Shown: positions 28,200 to 35,434 of the stretch, in pieces
Numbering within the stretch: the stretch's first letter is position 1
How the letters are laid out: every line of letters starts with the position of its first letter
Source: Thalassotalea euphylliae
GTDB lineage: Bacteria > Pseudomonadota > Gammaproteobacteria > Enterobacterales > Alteromonadaceae
Reading direction: 5' to 3'
DNA length: 64,000 bases
NCBI RefSeq assembly: GCF_003390375.1
Contig: NZ_QUOT01000001.1
Coordinates: forward strand, 1,302,001 to 1,366,000
Made by a program: the position numbers and the translations under genes
Notes under the pieces: model-generated
The model's input: the letters and a program-made list of their open reading frames with translations, nothing else
What the model was told of the DNA's origin: nothing
The model's database searches: none

Positions 28200-28783
28200 C
28201 GCTTGGCTTCAAGCCCAGCTTCCACTATAGGTTTAATCTGTGTATCCCAGCCTTTAATCAGCAACGGTTTAAGCACAGCTAAATCTTTAGCTGCATGGTA
28301 AGAGCCAGTGCCTACTTGCGGAATGTTTGGGCAAGAAAGCGATTTGATTGAAAGCCAATATTCGGTGAATAAAGCTTCAATATAAGCGCACAATTTGTCA
28401 TATGAGCTAGCCAATGTTTCGGTGTCAACATTAAACTCAAGCTGTTGTTGCGCAATGATATTACCAGTGTCAAGCCCTTGGTCAATATAATGTATAGTGA
28501 CGCCTTTGGGTGTGTTATCAAAAAAGCTCCAAAAATTTGGATCGGCACCGCGATTCCAAGGTAAGTAAGAAATATGAAGATTAATTGCGCGCTGAGGAAA
28601 TAAGGCGAGCACCTCTGGCCTTAAAATATGTCGATAGCCATAGCTGACAAGAAAGTCGAACTTTTGGCTTTTCAGCCAAGTTAACGATAACTTTTCAGAG
28701 GTTTGTTCAACGCATTCCCCTTGGCGCTCTAGCCAAGCCATAATATTTGATTCTTTTGGCCCTAAAAACAGAGTTTTTGTCAC
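28196..28783 (-). CDS. Formyltransferase-family protein, opposite strand in the sugar island
   Basis: The 195-residue protein is a compact formyl_transf_N domain. It keeps the catalytic triad pattern of formyltransferases: Asn68 and His70 in AINLHISYLPWNRG and Asp105 in IDQGLDTGNII. It lacks the C-terminal domain of methionyl-tRNA formyltransferase, so an amino-sugar or other small substrate is more likely than Met-tRNA. It is the only minus-strand gene between pseB and the dehydrogenase gene at 34486. It overlaps the pseI 3' end by four bases, and its 5' end faces the sigma-54 promoter of the next operon. Confidence 0.82.
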   Translation of the reverse strand: MTKTLFLGPKESNIMAWLERQGECVEQTSEKLSLTWLKSQKFDFLVSYGYRHILRPEVLALFPQRAINLHISYLPWNRGADPNFWSFFDNTPKGVTIHYIDQGLDTGNIIAQQQLEFNVDTETLASSYDKLCAYIEALFTEYWLSIKSLSCPNIPQVGTGSYHAAKDLAVLKPLLIKGWDTQIKPIVEAGLEAKR

Positions 28784-28815
28784 TTATTTACCCATACAAC
28801 AATGCCTATCTTCGT

Positions 28816-28833
28816 TTGGCATTTTATTTGCTT
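28816..28833 (+). promoter_or_regulatory. Sigma-54 promoter of the amidotransferase operon
   Basis: TTTGGCA and TTTGCTT on the plus strand, with GG (818-819 of kb 28) and GC (830-831) exactly 10 bases apart. The start codon of the PseA-like gene is about 75 bases downstream. This would place the second half of the sugar island under the flagellar sigma-54 activators. Confidence 0.7.
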
Positions 28834-28906
28834 TTGCTTTTATCACAAAGAATTTATCATGCTGATCATATCAGTGATACTCAAACCATGCTAAGGACTT
28901 AACTAC

Positions 28907-30097
28907 ATGCAAAAATGTAGCGTTTGTAACTTACCCGAAACATACGAAACAATTGAATTTGATGAAAATGGTGTATGTAACATCTGTCGCCAAAAAGACT
29001 TCAAAGACGAAAAAATTAATTGGCAAAAACGTGCTGAAATGCTGGCCGAGCTGATCGAAAAGCACCGTGGCAAATATGAGTATGATTGTATTGTTCCCTT
29101 TTCAGGTGGTAAAGACTCTACCTACACCCTGTGGTATTTAGTTAAGAAATTTAATGTCAGGCCATTAGTGGTTCAATTTAACCACGGCTTTATGCGCGAT
29201 ACCTTAATGGAAAACAATCTCCGCACGTTTAAAAAATTAGGGGTCGATGTAATTTCATTTACTCCTAATTGGAAGTTAGTCAAACGCCTAATGTTGGAAA
29301 CCTTAGTACGAAAAGGTGACTTTTGCTGGCATTGTCACACAGGCATTTTCGCCTACCCTATGCACGTCGCCCTCAAGTACCAAGTTCCTCTGATTTTCTG
29401 GGGCGAACCATCATCGGAGTACACCGCATACTACGATTACCAAGATGAAGAAATTGAATGTGTCGACGAGACTCGCTTTAATCGCTACATTAATTTGGGG
29501 ATCACCGCTGAAGACATGTACGGCATGATCAAAGATGACTATCAGTGCGATCCGCGCGAGCTTACGCCATACACTTACCCGCCGCTGCGTGATTTAAAAC
29601 GCTTAAAATATCAGTCGGTATGCTTAGGCTCCTTTATACCTTGGGATGTAAAAGCAAATACTAAGCTCATTCAAGAAGAGTTAGGCTGGCAAGGAGACCA
29701 AGTAGAAGGTATGCCTTGGGATGAATATTCTTATGAAAAAATAGAGTGTTCAATGCAAGGAATGCGCGATTATATTAAATACCTTAAACGTGGCTACAGT
29801 CGCGTTAGTCAAATGGTGGCATTAGATCTGCGAAATGAGCGTATTAGTAAAGAATATGGTGATAAATTAGTTGCTGAGTATGAGGGCAAAAAACCACCGT
29901 CACTTACGCTATTTTTAGATTACTTGGGCATTACTGAAGACCAATTCAACCAAATTGTTGCCAAAACAGTTGTGCCACCTTTCAAACCTGACTTTGACAA
30001 CATGGAATATGCCCCTAAAACCCATGATTTTGATCGCTGGTATCGTGAAGATGAGCAAGACAAAGGTATTATCTTTAAAACTAAGGTAGCAGATTAA
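28907..30097 (+). CDS. pseA: PseA/WbpG-type N-acetyl sugar amidotransferase
   Basis: Enzymes of this family convert an acetamido group on a sugar to an acetamidino group, using ammonia from a HisH/HisF-like partner pair. The 396-residue product has a Cys-rich N-terminal zinc-type motif (Cys4, 7, 24, 27) and the PP-loop ATP motif SGGKDS at residues 66-71. The family blocks GDFCWHCHTGIFAYP and IFWGEPSSEYTAYYDY follow. hisH-like and hisF-like genes follow at once, as in known acetamidino clusters. By analogy with Campylobacter PseA it may make an acetamidino form of pseudaminic acid. Confidence 0.9.
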   Translation: MQKCSVCNLPETYETIEFDENGVCNICRQKDFKDEKINWQKRAEMLAELIEKHRGKYEYDCIVPFSGGKDSTYTLWYLVKKFNVRPLVVQFNHGFMRDTLMENNLRTFKKLGVDVISFTPNWKLVKRLMLETLVRKGDFCWHCHTGIFAYPMHVALKYQVPLIFWGEPSSEYTAYYDYQDEEIECVDETRFNRYINLGITAEDMYGMIKDDYQCDPRELTPYTYPPLRDLKRLKYQSVCLGSFIPWDVKANTKLIQEELGWQGDQVEGMPWDEYSYEKIECSMQGMRDYIKYLKRGYSRVSQMVALDLRNERISKEYGDKLVAEYEGKKPPSLTLFLDYLGITEDQFNQIVAKTVVPPFKPDFDNMEYAPKTHDFDRWYREDEQDKGIIFKTKVAD

Positions 30098-30099
30098 AT

Positions 30100-30777
30100 A
30101 TGATTGGGATCTTAGATATTGGGCTAGGTAATATCCAATCAGTGTATAACGCCATTTATGAAAATGGCTACGATCCGGTTTTAGTGAACCAACCAGAGCA
30201 ATTAAGAGAGCTCAGCCACTTTATTATGCCGGGGGTAGGAAACTTTAGTGCGGTTTCCCAAATGTTGGCAAAAAGTGGCTTTGACCGAGCAATTAAAAAC
30301 CTTATTGCTGAAGGTAAACCAACCTTAGGCATTTGCTTAGGTATGCAACTACTAGCTTCATTTAGTCGTGAAGTCGTAGGAGATGAAAAGCAAGCAGAAG
30401 GACTTGATATCATCCCTGCTCAAGTACTTCCTATCGCAGATACTGTTAGCTTGCCTGTGCCTCATGTTGGTTGGAATGAAGCAAAAATAGCCCAAAAACA
30501 TCCCATTTTTGAGAATATTAAAAACCTGCGCGATTTCTATTTTGTGCACAGCTACCATATGCAATGTCAGCGCAGCGAACATGTTTTAGCAACCACAGAT
30601 TACCAGCACTCTCTGGTTTGCATAGTCGCCAAGGATAATGTTGTTGGCGTGCAATTTCACCCAGAAAAAAGCCAAAAGAATGGCATGCAACTGCTAGAAA
30701 ATTTCTGTGAGTGGGATGGTGTTTGGCAGCCAGAACAAGCTAGTCAAAACCAAACTGAGCAAATTCTAAAAGCGTAA
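30100..30777 (+). CDS. hisH: HisH-type glutamine amidotransferase subunit of the sugar amidotransferase
   Basis: The 225-residue class I glutamine amidotransferase has nucleophile Cys79 in GICLGMQLLA and the His-x-Glu pair in VQFHPEKS near residue 185. It should release ammonia from glutamine. It starts 2 bases after the PseA-like gene and precedes a HisF-like gene. No other histidine-biosynthesis gene is present, so this is a dedicated paralogue for sugar modification (as in WbpG-HisH2-HisF2 systems) rather than the histidine enzyme. Confidence 0.88.
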   Translation: MIGILDIGLGNIQSVYNAIYENGYDPVLVNQPEQLRELSHFIMPGVGNFSAVSQMLAKSGFDRAIKNLIAEGKPTLGICLGMQLLASFSREVVGDEKQAEGLDIIPAQVLPIADTVSLPVPHVGWNEAKIAQKHPIFENIKNLRDFYFVHSYHMQCQRSEHVLATTDYQHSLVCIVAKDNVVGVQFHPEKSQKNGMQLLENFCEWDGVWQPEQASQNQTEQILKA

Positions 30778-30795
30778 GTCTGTAGAGTCTATTTG

Positions 30796-31554
30796 ATGTT
30801 AAAGAAACGAATTATTCCCTTGATGCTGCTGCTCGATGAGCGACTGGTTAAAACCGTGCAGTTTGACACTTGGCGTGATGTTGGTGACCCAGTAAAAAGT
30901 GCGAGTGTTTATAACTCACAATATACTGACGAGTTGGTTTTATTAAATATTGCTCGACAAAGTCGCAGTATCGACCAGTTAGCTGAGTTGATTCCTGAAA
31001 TCGCAAAAGTCAGCTTTATGCCACTCTCTGTTGGCGGAGGCATCAACCGTTTTGATGACGCGGCGTACTTGATCAATCAAGGAGCCGATAAAATTATCAT
31101 CAACAGTGCTGCGTACGCTAACCCTGAGCTCATTACACAAATTGCCGATAAGTTTGGTAGACAAGCTGTTATTGTCAGTATTGACACTAAACATCAAGAT
31201 AGTCAGCACGTTTTATACTCACACTGTGGCCAACAGGCAGAAACGATTTCTCTCGAACAGCACATTAATACATGTCAGCAAGCTGGCGCTGGTGAATTTA
31301 TGATCCAATCGATTGATCACGATGGCATGATGTCAGGCTTTGATCTCGAATTGCTGAACCAAGTGGTCGCAATAAGTAAAATCCCTGTGATTGGCTGCAG
31401 CGGCTCGGGGGATTATCAGCACCTAAAACAAGCTTTTGTTGAAACGGGCGTCAGCGCGTTAGGTTGCGGCAGCTTATTTAACTTTTCTGATAGCAACCCG
31501 ATTAGAGCCAAGAACTACCTAACTAACTACAACTTAGCATTTAAGCAGGTTTAA
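30796..31554 (+). CDS. hisF: HisF-like ammonia-channel subunit with a lost catalytic Asp
   Basis: The 252-residue product (ATG 30796) is a TIM-barrel HisF homologue, with SVGGGI, ADKIIINSAAY and QSIDHDGMMSGFDLELL. In true HisF an Asp at position 11 (motif IIxCLD) is an essential acid/base; here the motif reads IIPLMLLLDERLVK, so position 11 is Leu. The second catalytic Asp (VIVSIDTK) is kept. Loss of Asp11 argues against imidazole-glycerol-phosphate synthesis and for a partner that delivers ammonia to the PseA-like enzyme. It starts 18 bases after hisH. Confidence 0.88.
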   Translation: MLKKRIIPLMLLLDERLVKTVQFDTWRDVGDPVKSASVYNSQYTDELVLLNIARQSRSIDQLAELIPEIAKVSFMPLSVGGGINRFDDAAYLINQGADKIIINSAAYANPELITQIADKFGRQAVIVSIDTKHQDSQHVLYSHCGQQAETISLEQHINTCQQAGAGEFMIQSIDHDGMMSGFDLELLNQVVAISKIPVIGCSGSGDYQHLKQAFVETGVSALGCGSLFNFSDSNPIRAKNYLTNYNLAFKQV

Positions 31555-31555
31555 T

Positions 31556-32578
31556 ATGTCAATGAACCTTCACTTTAACCAAGTTACTAGCATTACTTTG
31601 ATCGGTGGTGGCAACTTAATGGCAGAAAGCGCATTAATTTTTGCCAAGCAAGGTTTTGCAGTTAATGCCATTATCGCACCGCGCCATATTGATGAACCAT
31701 TAATTGGCACCAAAGCAACGTTAGGCGAATATCTTGCTCAAAACGACATTCATTTTAGCCTTATTTCAGATATCAACCAACTCACTTCTAGCGAGTTAGC
31801 GCAATACACCCCTAGTGGGTCGATGGCGATATGCTATGGGCCTGCATGGGTATTTAAACAACATGTCATTCATGCTTTCGAATACGGCATGTACAACATC
31901 AACCCTATTCCGATACCTCATTATTTAGGTGGTGCTCACTACACATGGCAAATCCTCAACCAAAACCGTGAAGGTGGCTGTGTTTTACAAATGATCACTG
32001 AACAGCTCGATCAAGGGGATATTATTGCCAAGCACCAATTTGAGATCAGTGCATCAGCCAAAACACCAGATGACTATTTTGTCGAAAATATTGAGCAAGG
32101 CTTAGTTTTTATTGAACAGCTCGCCATTGACTTTAAAAATGGCAAAGCTTTTATGTCACAAAGTTATCATGACACCAATAAAAATAGAGTTTACTTACCA
32201 CGCCTTAGAACAGACAAGCAAGCTTACATCAATTGGCAGTGGCACTGTGACGAGATCATCAGCTTTTGTCGCGCATTTAGTGCTCCTTATGCAGGCGCTG
32301 CAACTTTTGCTAATCAACAAGAGTTACGTATCACACAAGTTGAAAGTATCGAACTAGAGCATCCGCCAATGCACCCTTTTGCCGCAGGTGTCATTATCAG
32401 AAAGTTAAACAATGAGATTGTTGTAGCTGCAGTGGGTGGCTTTATAAAAATCACCGCTTTAGAGCCAAGTGTTTACCAACAGCTTAAAGAGGGTATGCGC
32501 TTATTCACGCCTGCATCGGTATTGGACCAAGCGATGCAATATCAAGTGGTGTTAACCGCTGAAGGTTTTAAGGATTAA
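31556..32578 (+). CDS. Formyltransferase-like protein with altered active-site His
   Basis: The 340-residue protein resembles methionyl-tRNA and sugar formyltransferases over its length. It has an N-terminal Rossmann-like part, a core block YNINPIPIPHYLGGAHYTWQ, and a C-terminal domain from about residue 215. The usual catalytic Asn-x-His reads Asn114-Ile-Asn116, so the His is replaced by Asn, while the Asp of LDQGDII is kept. It may use a different acyl donor or bind without formyl transfer. It starts one base after hisF and ends two bases before the next gene. Function is inferred only from setting. Confidence 0.8.
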   Translation: MSMNLHFNQVTSITLIGGGNLMAESALIFAKQGFAVNAIIAPRHIDEPLIGTKATLGEYLAQNDIHFSLISDINQLTSSELAQYTPSGSMAICYGPAWVFKQHVIHAFEYGMYNINPIPIPHYLGGAHYTWQILNQNREGGCVLQMITEQLDQGDIIAKHQFEISASAKTPDDYFVENIEQGLVFIEQLAIDFKNGKAFMSQSYHDTNKNRVYLPRLRTDKQAYINWQWHCDEIISFCRAFSAPYAGAATFANQQELRITQVESIELEHPPMHPFAAGVIIRKLNNEIVVAAVGGFIKITALEPSVYQQLKEGMRLFTPASVLDQAMQYQVVLTAEGFKD

Positions 32579-32580
32579 AT

Positions 32581-33900
32581 GTGAACGACTCTCAGTACAA
32601 TGAATACGATGTTATTAGCTTAGTTGAAAAACTCTATCCATTCGCCTACTCAATTACGGGTGCTGGCAACGATAAAGCCATTTCAGCTTACTTGGAAGAA
32701 CTCGACTTTACCATTCATGAATATGACTCTGGACAGAGTTTACATGGTTGGCATATTCCACATGCATGGCAAGTTCAACAAGCCAAGATATTTTGCCAAA
32801 ACCAAGTGGTCTACGATGCCGCGTTATCACCATTAGGTGTTGGTATTTTGTCGCCGTCATTCTCTGGAGAGCTATCGCTTACGCAATTGCAAAAACACTT
32901 AGTGAGTGATCCGAATCAACCTGATGCCATTCCATACCATTGGCAAAACCTCTATCGCCCGCTTGAACGAGACTGGGCCATTTGTATACCGGATAAGCTT
33001 CGTCAATCCTTAACGGAAGCGAGCTACCGCGTTGAACTAATTACAGACTCGACGCCGGGCACAATGAAAGTCTTGGACTTTTACTTACCTGGTGAGAGTG
33101 AGCAAACCATTGTGCTTAACGGGCACAACTGTCACCCTTTTCAAGCTAACGATGACATATCCGGTTGCGCTGTCGCGATTAGGGTTATGCAAGCGCTGCT
33201 GAAACTTAAAAGGCGAAAATTTAGCTATCGTGTGATTATCGCTCCAGAGCTGCATGGCCCGATGTTCTGGTTAAATGCGTTATCAGAAGCTGAACGCCAT
33301 AAAATTTTTGGCTGTGTGTTGTTTAAATCAGTTGGCAACTCTGCCAGCTTGAAGCTCCAACATAGTTACACTGGTGTCGATGATATTGATAAAGCTGCAG
33401 AGTTTGCCATGCAAAGCCGCTACCAGGAATTTGAGCAAGGGGATTTTCGCGCTATTTATGGCAATGATGAAACGGTTTTTGAGGCGCCGCCATACAATAT
33501 CCCTACTATTTCACTAACACGCTGGCCTTTCCCTGAGTATCACACAGACTTAGATACACCTGATAGGTTGGATGAAACAGCATTATCTGACACATTTGCC
33601 ACAACATTGGCGCTTATTGAACACTTGGAATACAACCGTCGCTATACCGTAAACTTTACCGGTCTAGTTTGCTTGTCTGCTTATGGCTTATACAAATCAG
33701 TACCGCCTGTTGATGACTCAGGCGTAGACTACAACTCGCTGAGCGGCCGTTGGAACAAATTAATGAACTGCTTACCACGTGAAATTGAAGACAATATGTC
33801 AGTGTTTGACTTAGCCCTGAAATATCAACTGCCGGTAACAGAAGTTTTTAACTACCTCTCACAGTGGCAAGAAAACGGCTTATTAGTGGAGAAACCCTAA
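32581..33900 (+). CDS. DUF4910 metallopeptidase-like protein with C-terminal winged helix
   Basis: The 439-residue protein (GTG start) matches the DUF2172/DUF4910 type, a zinc aminopeptidase-like fold related to M28 enzymes. Likely metal ligands are His182/His185 and Asp191-Asp192 in NGHNCHPFQANDD, Glu223 and His225 in APELHGP, and His321/Asp323 in EYHTDLD. The last 70 residues look like a winged helix (NMSVFDLALKYQLPVTEVF). Such proteins recur in surface-sugar clusters and could deacylate an amino sugar rather than cut peptides. No signal peptide is seen. It abuts the next gene with no gap. Confidence 0.82.
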   Translation: MNDSQYNEYDVISLVEKLYPFAYSITGAGNDKAISAYLEELDFTIHEYDSGQSLHGWHIPHAWQVQQAKIFCQNQVVYDAALSPLGVGILSPSFSGELSLTQLQKHLVSDPNQPDAIPYHWQNLYRPLERDWAICIPDKLRQSLTEASYRVELITDSTPGTMKVLDFYLPGESEQTIVLNGHNCHPFQANDDISGCAVAIRVMQALLKLKRRKFSYRVIIAPELHGPMFWLNALSEAERHKIFGCVLFKSVGNSASLKLQHSYTGVDDIDKAAEFAMQSRYQEFEQGDFRAIYGNDETVFEAPPYNIPTISLTRWPFPEYHTDLDTPDRLDETALSDTFATTLALIEHLEYNRRYTVNFTGLVCLSAYGLYKSVPPVDDSGVDYNSLSGRWNKLMNCLPREIEDNMSVFDLALKYQLPVTEVFNYLSQWQENGLLVEKP

Positions 33901-34449
33901 ATGGCGTCGACATTACTAAAACTAGTAGACGAAACCATACCAGATATTTATCTGCAACAAATAACCAAGGATGACGCAACAGAGCAATACGTTAACTGGC
34001 TCAACGATCCTATGGTGAACCGCTATCTTGAAACACGCTTTATGGTGCAAACCTTAACTTCGGTTAGTGCTTTTATTGACAATATTAACGTTAACCCTAA
34101 CGAGCACTTGTTTACTATCAGGCTGTCAGCGACGGGACAACATATTGGCAATATTAAGCTTGGCGCAGTCAATGGTCATCATGGCTACGGTGATATCAGC
34201 CTATTTATTGGCGAGAAAAGCTGTTGGGGGAAAGGCTATGCTAGCCAAGCCATTAAATTGATTAGTCAATATGGCTTGAAGCAACTCGGGCTACGCAAAC
34301 TTTGCGCTGGTGCATATGAGCCCAACATTGGCAGTACCAATGCGTTTTTAAAGGCAGGCTTTATACATGATGGCGTATTAAAAGCCCACTACTTGGTCGA
34401 TGGCAGCACTTGCGATCGAGTTCAAGTTTGCTTGTTTAGCGAAGACTAG
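33901..34449 (+). CDS. pseH: GNAT N-acetyltransferase, probable PseH
   Basis: The 182-residue RimJ/RimL-like GNAT protein has the acceptor block EQYVNWLNDPMVNRYLETR near residue 30. The acetyl-CoA motif ISLFIGEKSCWGKGYASQAI lies near 100, followed by GLRKLCAGAYEPNIGSTNAF. PseH acetylates the C4 amine of the PseC product, and no better candidate exists in the plus-strand operon, so PseH is the likely role. An alternative is transfer of another acyl group supplied by the neighbouring dehydrogenase gene. Confidence 0.8.
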   Translation: MASTLLKLVDETIPDIYLQQITKDDATEQYVNWLNDPMVNRYLETRFMVQTLTSVSAFIDNINVNPNEHLFTIRLSATGQHIGNIKLGAVNGHHGYGDISLFIGEKSCWGKGYASQAIKLISQYGLKQLGLRKLCAGAYEPNIGSTNAFLKAGFIHDGVLKAHYLVDGSTCDRVQVCLFSED

Positions 34450-34485
34450 AAAATAAATCACAGAATAACAATAGGAAACAAAACA

Positions 34486-35331
34486 ATGAAAGTTTGCGTC
34501 TTGGGTGCTGGTGTAATGGGAAGTGGTATCGCGTCACTATTCATTCAGTCTGAGCAAGTTGAGAGCCTGATTTGGTGGGGACGCAACCTCGCGTCTGTTG
34601 AGGCTAGTTTTGCTAAGGTCAAAAAGGAAGTTTCTCGTTTTGCCAGAAAAAACTCGCTCTCCAAAGAGGTATTAGAGACATTACTGGAAAAAGTAACCTT
34701 CTCAGATGACATTAGTGCACTAGGTGGTTGTGATTTATACATTGAAGCTGTTGTCGAAGATTTCTCAATCAAAGCTGATATTTTCAAAAAGTTGTCAGCA
34801 CTTGTGCCACATGATGCGATTGTCGCAACCAACACCTCTTCATTATCAATTACAGCACTGGCGATGAATATCGAAAAGCCCGAAAACTTTATTGGTATCC
34901 ATTTCTTCCACCCGACATCCATGATGAAACTAGTGGAGTTGGTCAAAGGGTTAGTCACCTCAGAGCAAACACTTAGCAAGTCACTAGCCCTAGTTGAAAC
35001 CCTCGATAAAAGACCAGTAACTGTCAACGAATCGCCCGGCTTCATTGTTAATCGAATGTTGATCCCTATGATCAACGAAGCGGTTGCTATCTTATCTGAA
35101 GGGGTAGCAAGTCGAGATGATATCGACAAGGCGATGAAGTATGGTGCCAATCACCCTATTGGACCACTAGCGCTGGCAGATCTTATCGGAACCGATGTTT
35201 GTTTGTCGATTATGGAAACTTTGTACGCGGAAACGGGTGACCCTAAATATCGCGCGCACCCGCTACTTAGACAGTACGTTAGAGCCGGTATGCTGGGTAG
35301 AAAAGTGAGGAAAGGCTTTTTGGATTATTAG
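34486..35331 (+). CDS. 3-hydroxyacyl-CoA dehydrogenase family protein
   Basis: The 281-residue product has an N-terminal NAD-binding motif GAGVMGSG (residues 7-14). The catalytic Ser/His/Asn pattern is in ATNTSSLSITAL, GIHFFHPTSMMKLVE and SPGFIVNRMLIP, and the C-terminal domain has HPIGPLALADLIG. The length fits 3-hydroxybutyryl-CoA dehydrogenases. As last gene of the sugar operon it could supply 3-hydroxybutyryl-CoA for N-acylation of the flagellin sugar; that is inference. A bidirectional terminator follows. Confidence 0.85.
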   Translation: MKVCVLGAGVMGSGIASLFIQSEQVESLIWWGRNLASVEASFAKVKKEVSRFARKNSLSKEVLETLLEKVTFSDDISALGGCDLYIEAVVEDFSIKADIFKKLSALVPHDAIVATNTSSLSITALAMNIEKPENFIGIHFFHPTSMMKLVELVKGLVTSEQTLSKSLALVETLDKRPVTVNESPGFIVNRMLIPMINEAVAILSEGVASRDDIDKAMKYGANHPIGPLALADLIGTDVCLSIMETLYAETGDPKYRAHPLLRQYVRAGMLGRKVRKGFLDY

Positions 35332-35388
35332 TGAAAATTTGCGAATGTTTACGATTATAGTAACGACTGTTGTTTGTTATTAAACTAT

Positions 35389-35421
35389 AGTGGAGTTGCC
35401 ATAATCAACAGCAACTCCACT
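35389..35421. terminator. Bidirectional terminator at the end of the sugar operon
   Basis: A perfect 11-base-pair stem (AGTGGAGTTGC with GCAACTCCACT, 11-base loop) lies between the convergent ends of the dehydrogenase gene (35331) and the GSCFA-fusion gene (35435). Confidence 0.82.
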
Positions 35422-35434
35422 TCGGTTGGTTTAA

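Noticed and set aside
30100..31554. HisH and HisF as histidine biosynthesis genes
   Set aside because: No other his gene is nearby, they follow a PseA-type amidotransferase directly, and the HisF-like protein lacks catalytic Asp11.
31556..32578. Housekeeping methionyl-tRNA formyltransferase
   Set aside because: The catalytic His is replaced by Asn, no peptide deformylase gene is adjacent, and the gene lies within a sugar operon.
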